11,756 nucleotides of DNA from NCBI GenBank assembly GCA_964405775.1, contig CAYOPG010000067.1, forward strand, positions 1 to 11,756, written 5' to 3'. The translations under genes and the position numbers were made by a program. Shown here piece by piece: positions 8,533 through 11,756 of this stretch. The notes under the pieces were generated by a model. The model was not told where the DNA came from and did no database searches. It saw only the letters and a list, made by a program, of their open reading frames with translations. This DNA comes from JAAZFF01 sp964405775 (GTDB lineage Bacteria; Verrucomicrobiota; Kiritimatiellia; RFP12; UBA3636). The first letter of the stretch is position 1. The number at the start of each line of letters is the position of its first letter.

Positions 8533-8595
8533 GCGAAGGCTCGTAAACGAGCTGCGGTATCGACGGAAATAAAACTGTCCTTTTAATGCTTTCAT
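8512..8595 (-). CDS. Phe/Tyr-rich leader peptide of the DAHP synthase attenuator
   Basis: This is a 27-codon open frame, ATG at 8595 and TAA at 8512-8514, not in frame with the DAHP synthase. It has AAGG (8606-8609) 10 bases before the ATG. Residues 8-17 read FYFRRYRSSF: three Phe and two Tyr codons in ten. It starts about 18 bases after the predicted transcription start. Phe/Tyr codons lie just ahead of and within region 1, and the stop codon lies just past region 2. That is the arrangement of the trp and phe leader peptides: shortage of charged tRNA-Phe or tRNA-Tyr stalls the ribosome over region 1 and permits readthrough, while a ribosome reaching the stop covers region 2 and terminates. 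The product is regulatory and need not have a function of its own. Confidence 0.75.
   Translation of the reverse strand: MKALKGQFYFRRYRSSFTSLRGDPRCI
8526..8561 (-). promoter_or_regulatory. 1:2 (anti-antiterminator) hairpin of the attenuator
   Basis: GATACCGC (8561-8554) pairs with GCGGCGATC (8534-8526) around a small internal loop. A perfect hairpin GCTCG-TTTA-CGAGC (8552-8539) is nested inside. The 3' arm contains bases needed for the antiterminator, so this fold leaves the terminator free. The 5' arm covers the Tyr codon at position 13 of the leader peptide, which is where a stalled ribosome would mask it. A further long-range pair GGACAGT (8580-8574) / ACTGTCC (8491-8485) closes the leader. 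Confidence 0.6.
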
Positions 8596-8612
8596 GTTTT
8601 GTGTGCCTTGCA

Positions 8613-8641
8613 GCGCGGTACAGTACATTTTTGTACCGCGC
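8613..8641. promoter_or_regulatory. 29-bp palindrome over the DAHP synthase promoter (putative operator)
   Basis: GCGCGGTACA (8613-8622) and TGTACCGCGC (8632-8641) are perfect inverted 10-mers separated by 9 bases. They span the spacer, the -10 box and the predicted start. Half-site centres are 19 bp apart, about two helical turns, as for a dimeric repressor. No T-run follows on either strand, so an intrinsic terminator is unlikely. The regulator is unknown; a TrpR/TyrR-like role can only be guessed from the target gene. Confidence 0.55.
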
Positions 8642-8648
8642 ATGTCAA
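8620..8648 (-). promoter_or_regulatory. sigma70-like promoter of the leader and DAHP synthase gene
   Basis: On the minus strand a perfect -35 TTGACA (8643-8648) is followed after exactly 17 bases by TACTGT (8620-8625) as -10. The predicted start is near 8613, immediately upstream of the leader-peptide ribosome site. The promoter lies directly behind the stop of the oxidoreductase gene, so the DAHP synthase has its own promoter. Confidence 0.75.
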
Positions 8649-8662
8649 CAGCAAATGCAACG

Positions 8663-9778
8663 TTACTTGATCGTCACTTCCTTGCCGGCTTCCGCTGAGC
8701 GGTAGATGCCGTCGAGAATCTTCTGAACGTTCAGGCCGTCGTAGCCGTCGGCTCCGAGTTCGGAACCGGTGAGGCAGCCCTGAACCCAGTTGTTCAGCTT
8801 GGTTCTGAACATGTAGAGCCAGTCGGAATTGTCGAGGAATGCGGGCTTGATGTTCACCATCGTGTTGTGCATGTCTGTGAAGATTTCTGCTGTATCCCAG
8901 TTGCAGCTGCCCTTCGTTCCGATAATCTCGAAGTTATGGTATTCCTGCGGGATGTGCGCCGCGAAGGACGATTCGATCTGCATGATTGCGCCAGTGTCAA
9001 AACGGATCTGGCCGACCGCGAGGTCTTCGACCGTGTAGGTCTTCCAGTCCCATCCGGGCCAAGTGCAGCGTGTCTTGCTGTCTGTGTTGCCGATGTAGGT
9101 CCAGGTGTTTCCGCTGGCTGCTATGGGTTTGGGGCAGCCCATTAGTTCGTATGCCGCCTCGATCATGTGCACGCCGATGTCGATCATCGGGCCACCGCCC
9201 TGAAGCTCCTTCTGGCCAAACACGCCCCAGTTGGGGATACCACGGCGGCGTAGAGCATGGACCTTGACGAACATGATGTCGCCGAACTGTCCGTTGTCGC
9301 GCGCCTCTATGAGCGCTTGGGTGTTGTGGCGGTAGCGCTGCTGGAAACCGACGGAAAGCTTGACTCCGGCCTTTTCGGCGGCGGCGATCATTTTCTCGCA
9401 CTCTTTGGGATTCATAGCCATCGGCTTCTCTACAATCGCGTGGCAACCGGCATTGCAGGCGTCCACGACAGGCGCGCAGTGCACGTGGTTAGGTGTGCAG
9501 ACGTCAACGGCGTCAGGCTTGATTACCTTGAGCATCTCTTTCCAGTCTTTGAACAGAGCCTCTTTGGGGACGCCCCATTTTTCGTTCATGATGTCGAGGC
9601 GCTCTTGGAGAATATCGACTCCCGCCACGATTTCCACCTCAGGTATTTCTTTGTACGCGTTGAGATGAGTCTGTGCGATTCCGCCGCAACCGATTATCGC
9701 GATGCGCAACTTCTTCATTTTGGTGTCGGATTTTTTCTTGGCCGATTCCATTTTGGTGGATACGCTTTCCTGTGCCAT
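8663..9778 (-). CDS. Gfo/Idh/MocA family NAD(P)-dependent oxidoreductase
   Basis: The 371-residue protein is a member of the glucose-fructose oxidoreductase / inositol dehydrogenase family. An N-terminal Rossmann fold begins with IAIIGCGGIAQTH (Gly-rich loop at 30-33), followed by TPNHVH (95-100) and the family signature EKP (117-119) with its catalytic Lys118. The C-terminal alpha/beta domain carries DIGVHMIE (200-207) with Asp200 and His204, as in the usual DxGxH motif. The ATG at 9778 is chosen because AGGAG lies 8 bases upstream; the internal ATG before KKLRIAIIG would fit the family length but lacks that support, so about 20 charged residues precede the fold. No twin-arginine or Sec signal is evident, so it is probably cytoplasmic. 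It follows the isomerase-like gene on the same strand by 97 bases. The substrate is probably a sugar, sugar acid or cyclitol, but the sequence does not tell which. Confidence 0.92.
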   Translation of the reverse strand: MAQESVSTKMESAKKKSDTKMKKLRIAIIGCGGIAQTHLNAYKEIPEVEIVAGVDILQERLDIMNEKWGVPKEALFKDWKEMLKVIKPDAVDVCTPNHVHCAPVVDACNAGCHAIVEKPMAMNPKECEKMIAAAEKAGVKLSVGFQQRYRHNTQALIEARDNGQFGDIMFVKVHALRRRGIPNWGVFGQKELQGGGPMIDIGVHMIEAAYELMGCPKPIAASGNTWTYIGNTDSKTRCTWPGWDWKTYTVEDLAVGQIRFDTGAIMQIESSFAAHIPQEYHNFEIIGTKGSCNWDTAEIFTDMHNTMVNIKPAFLDNSDWLYMFRTKLNNWVQGCLTGSELGADGYDGLNVQKILDGIYRSAEAGKEVTIK

Positions 9779-9857
9779 TTTGCTAGCTCCTGCTTTTGTG
9801 CTTCTGGGTCCGGCTTGTTTTTGCGGAGCCCGTTGTTGTTTATGTGTTTGTTATTGA

Positions 9858-9877
9858 GAGCCGGGACAGCCCGGCTC
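9858..9877 (-). promoter_or_regulatory. GC-rich hairpin over the stop of the isomerase-like gene
   Basis: GAGCCGGG (9858-9865) and CCCGGCTC (9870-9877) form a perfect 8-bp stem with a 4-base loop. The stem includes most of the stop codon at 9876-9878. The following minus-strand sequence is not T-rich, so it looks more like an mRNA-stabilising or partial-termination hairpin within the two-gene operon than a full terminator. A second, bulged GGGCTCCG/CGGACCC stem lies a little further downstream in the same gap. Confidence 0.5.
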
Positions 9878-10703
9878 AAATGAATTTGCGCAGATATTCA
9901 ACCGTGTCTGCGATGTCTTTTTTCTGCTGTTCCCCGGATATCTCGCGCTCAATGATGAGGTCGCCGTCGAAACCCAGCCCGAACAGTTTCTTTAAAAACT
10001 CGGGGAAGTGCACGAGTCCTTCGCCAACCTTCGTCTCGTGTCCCAGATTGTGTCCATCAGTGGGAAGCTTCCCGTCCTTGGCGTGAATGCACTTGACATA
10101 TTTACCAAACACGTCAAGAGAGTCGATCGGATTGCCCTTGCCGTACATCAGAAGGTTTGCCGGGTCGAGGTTGATGCCCAGATTGTCAAGCCCAACGTCC
10201 TGAATGTAGCGCAACAGGGTCACGGGCGTCTCCTGCCCAGTTTCAAACCAGAATCCGATGCCGAGGTCTTTGCAGCGCTTGGCGACCGTCTGAATCGCGG
10301 TGCAAAGCGGTTCATACTGCTCGTTGGTCATGTCCTCGGGCAGGAATCCGCAGTGCGTAACTATTGCGGGCGCACCCAGTTCAACCGCGAACTCAGCCCA
10401 ATCCATTAGAGCCTGCATGCGAGCCCAGCGATATTCCACTGGAACTAGACCAAGAGTCACCGGCCCCTGCGTGAAATTCCATCTGGCCGGTCCTGGAACA
10501 CCCGCCCAGAATGCCGATATGCGTACACCACGTTCCGCTGCGCGTTTCTTGGTGGCGGCCGCGATTTCCTTTTTGCACTTTGAACAGTCCCAGCTAACCA
10601 CTTGACAGCAATCCAGCCCGAATTCCGACACCGCGTCTATGTTGGTCCCATCAGGGCGCAACCCGCTTATTACCCCTACCGATGTTTTTCTTGCTTCGCT
10701 CAT
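9876..10703 (-). CDS. sugar phosphate isomerase/epimerase-like TIM-barrel protein (xylose isomerase-like, AP endonuclease 2 superfamily)
   Basis: The 275-residue protein has the alternating pattern of a (beta/alpha)8 barrel and the metal-site residues of this superfamily: Glu154 in FWFETGQET, Asp180 in GINLDPANLL, His207 in KCIHAKDG and Glu252 in LIIERE. His117 in IVTHCGF is also typical. Relatives include hydroxypyruvate isomerases, inosose dehydratases (IolE) and ketose 3-epimerases; the exact reaction cannot be read from the sequence. The N terminus is unusually Cys-rich (CCQVVSWDCSKC, 32-43). The ATG at 10703 has AAGG ending only 3 bases upstream, an unusually short spacing, so initiation may be weak. 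With the downstream oxidoreductase it probably forms a carbohydrate or inositol-derivative catabolic operon driven by the promoter near 10775. Confidence 0.88.
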   Translation of the reverse strand: MSEARKTSVGVISGLRPDGTNIDAVSEFGLDCCQVVSWDCSKCKKEIAAATKKRAAERGVRISAFWAGVPGPARWNFTQGPVTLGLVPVEYRWARMQALMDWAEFAVELGAPAIVTHCGFLPEDMTNEQYEPLCTAIQTVAKRCKDLGIGFWFETGQETPVTLLRYIQDVGLDNLGINLDPANLLMYGKGNPIDSLDVFGKYVKCIHAKDGKLPTDGHNLGHETKVGEGLVHFPEFLKKLFGLGFDGDLIIEREISGEQQKKDIADTVEYLRKFI

Positions 10704-10774
10704 TTACCTTTTTACCCGACTTCTGACATTGACAAACTACGGCGCACCTCTCGGCACGTAAGAAAATTTCGGAA

Positions 10775-10798
10775 ATTGTATCACATCCTAGTTTTTTT
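10775..10798 (-). promoter_or_regulatory. extended -10 promoter of the isomerase/oxidoreductase operon
   Basis: On the minus strand TGA-TACAAT (-10 hexamer 10775-10780) gives an extended -10 element. A -35 box 17 bases upstream would be only TTCCAA, a poor match, with an A8 run in the spacer. The start would be near 10768. A short palindrome AATTTC-G-GAAATT (10765-10777) overlaps the start region. Confidence 0.5.
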
Positions 10799-10818
10799 TG
10801 GAAGCGCTATCGTTTCCA
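10799..10818. promoter_or_regulatory. LacI/GalR-type operator
   Basis: The 20-bp site reads TGGAAGCGCTATCGTTTCCA. Its outer arms TGGAA / TTCCA and inner CG steps (positions 6-7 and 14-15 from each end) are symmetrical, with only the centre and one arm base differing. This matches the general form of LacI/GalR family operators and cre sites. It overlaps the -35 region of the isomerase operon promoter. No LacI-family gene lies in this window. Confidence 0.55.
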
Positions 10819-10859
10819 TGTTGCGTAATCGCCTCATAATCCCCTCAGATCACCGGTGT

Positions 10860-11540
10860 TTAGCTCCTTATTATTCCTCCAACCATGGTTCCGAAAGCGA
10901 AAGACCCCGCCACATAACCAACTTCCGTGAAATCCGCCGCCGGCAGAACAGCCGCGACTAAAATCAACATCGTCCAAATGTTATTACGCACTGTAAATGC
11001 GCACCAGACCGCAACAGCAACCATGGCTACTGCGTTCGCGGGAGCGAGCAATGCAACTTCCAATGCCGCGCCCGCAAGCAAAATGGCGAACGGCGTCTTC
11101 AACGCAGCAAGCAGTCTGAGGCTTCGACTTCCCGGTGGAAGTGGAGGAAGTCTGATGGAGCTTGCCGCCAATGCGATGGTCGCGCAGGGCACAACCCAAC
11201 CGAGATGAAACCTCAACCGTCTCGCCGCAAGAACGGACTCATAAGGCAAGACGTGGCAGAGTCCCGACACCGCCACCGCTGTTATTGATACAAGAACAGC
11301 ATTGCGTCTATCTGTGTATCCACCTCCTGCCGTTAACATGAAACCCGAGAACGCTGCCACTACATAGAGTAATGCGGGCAGTGGCCGTTCTCGCAACCCA
11401 AACGCCATGGTGCCGAGTACAAGAACTATCGAAACGGCCGCGCAATGCCACATCATATATCGAGATGCGGGTACTAGTGCTCCGCACCACGGGCAGATGG
11501 AAAACTCCTCCGCGGCGCGCCCGCATTCGCGGCAAGACAT
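10860..11540 (-). CDS. hypothetical multi-pass membrane protein with N-terminal zinc ribbon
   Basis: From the ATG at 11540 the protein has 226 residues. It begins MSCRECG and has a C-x2-C-x9-C-x2-C zinc ribbon (Cys3, Cys6, Cys16, Cys19). About six or seven hydrophobic segments follow, near residues 30-48, 54-72, 81-98, 112-130, 149-184 (probably two) and 188-223 (probably two), so it should be an inner-membrane protein with a cytoplasmic ribbon. A GTG at 11576 would add 12 residues. Neither start has a clear ribosome site; the ATG is preferred because zinc ribbons of this type usually sit at the extreme N terminus. The extension also places a 6-bp hairpin (11577-11594) directly before the GTG. 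I do not recognise a named family and infer no function. One copy of the dispersed palindrome lies inside it at 11253-11276. Confidence 0.65.
   Translation of the reverse strand: MSCRECGRAAEEFSICPWCGALVPASRYMMWHCAAVSIVLVLGTMAFGLRERPLPALLYVVAAFSGFMLTAGGGYTDRRNAVLVSITAVAVSGLCHVLPYESVLAARRLRFHLGWVVPCATIALAASSIRLPPLPPGSRSLRLLAALKTPFAILLAGAALEVALLAPANAVAMVAVAVWCAFTVRNNIWTMLILVAAVLPAADFTEVGYVAGSFAFGTMVGGIIRS
11253..11276. repeat. dispersed 24-bp palindrome, degraded copy (in the membrane-protein gene)
   Basis: An exact GTGGCAGAGT (11253-11262), gap CCCG, then ACACCGCCAC (11267-11276), which matches ACTCTGCCAC at 8 of 10 positions. Read on the coding strand it starts at the first codon position (VAVSGLCH region), a third different frame from the copies in recC and recB. 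Confidence 0.6.
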
Positions 11541-11616
11541 CGTTTTAAACGGTGAAACGTTCTGGAGTTTTTTCACATTTGCGGTAATGCAAATAGATGT
11601 CTATGTTAAAAACAGG

Positions 11617-11646
11617 ATAATATCCACACTGTAATGTTTGCGACAA
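11617..11646 (-). promoter_or_regulatory. candidate promoter of the membrane-protein gene
   Basis: On the minus strand TTGTCG (11641-11646) and TATTAT (11617-11622) are 18 bases apart. The -35 box directly follows the T-tract of the terminator at 11645-11677, so the gene can start its own transcript right after the previous one ends. The -10 overlaps a perfect small palindrome GGATA-T-TATCC. Confidence 0.4.
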
Positions 11647-11677
11647 TAAAAAGGCGGGATCCGCAATGGATCCCGCC
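11645..11677 (-). terminator. intrinsic terminator of the gene entering from the right edge
   Basis: On the minus strand GGCGGGATCC (11677-11668), loop ATTGC, then GGATCCCGCC (11662-11653) form a perfect 10-bp GC-rich stem followed at once by TTTTTATT. This is a textbook rho-independent terminator, 36 bases beyond the stop codon at 11714. Confidence 0.88.
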
Positions 11678-11713
11678 CGTCGTTTATGTATACGACAGTC
11701 CTACCAATTAAGG

Positions 11714-11756
11714 TTACGGCAGTACGTGTGGATATTTTCCACCTGAAGCGTATTCG
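11714..11756 (-). CDS. C-terminal end of an unidentified protein (partial, cut by the window edge)
   Basis: A minus-strand frame enters from the right edge and reads EYASGGKYPHVLP before TAA at 11714-11716. Its placement directly before a strong same-strand terminator supports it as the true end of a gene. Thirteen residues are too few to name a family, and another frame also stays open across this short stretch. Confidence 0.4.
   Translation of the reverse strand, partial: EYASGGKYPHVLP

Noticed and set aside
8613..8641. Palindrome as intrinsic terminator of the oxidoreductase gene
   Set aside because: The stem is perfect but no T-run follows on either strand, and it overlaps a consensus promoter, so an operator is more likely.
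9257..9883. 208-codon plus-strand open frame
   Set aside because: Antisense to the well-supported oxidoreductase gene; no motifs.

Overview
The window holds a two-gene recombination operon on the plus strand and, converging on it, a minus-strand block of metabolic and hypothetical genes. Nothing fixes the organism. RecBC-type recombination, Gfo/Idh/MocA-type sugar genes in an operon and a zinc-ribbon membrane protein suggest a Gram-negative chromosome, perhaps of the Planctomycetota-Verrucomicrobiota-Chlamydiota group (Kiritimatiellota/Lentisphaerota-like). That is a low-confidence guess. I see no rRNA, tRNA, CRISPR array, transposase or phage gene.

Layout: 1-174 is upstream sequence with a strong sigma70-like promoter (122-150) carrying an inverted repeat. 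175-3603 is recC and 3600-7199 is recB, overlapping by ATGA. No recD follows. 7200-7318 is a short convergent intergenic stretch with nested inverted repeats. On the minus strand, 7319-8383 is a class I DAHP synthase, the first step of the shikimate pathway. Its roughly 230-base leader (8384-8613) is fully interpretable: a consensus promoter overlapped by a 29-bp palindrome, a 27-codon leader peptide rich in Phe and Tyr codons, a 1:2 hairpin, an alternative 2:3 antiterminator and an intrinsic terminator. This is a classical ribosome-mediated attenuator, and I judge it the main find of the window.

Further along on the minus strand, 8663-9778 encodes a Gfo/Idh/MocA oxidoreductase and 9876-10703 a xylose-isomerase-like TIM-barrel protein. 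They are probably one sugar-catabolic operon, read from a promoter at about 10775-10798 that abuts a LacI/GalR-type operator. 10860-11540 encodes a membrane protein with an N-terminal zinc ribbon. A strong intrinsic terminator (11645-11677) lies downstream of the last few codons of a gene that enters from the right edge.

A second unusual signal is a 24-bp palindrome (GTGGCAGAGT, 4 bases, ACTCTGCCAC). It occurs inside recC, recB and the membrane-protein gene, each time in a different reading frame, so it appears to be a dispersed element kept at the DNA level.
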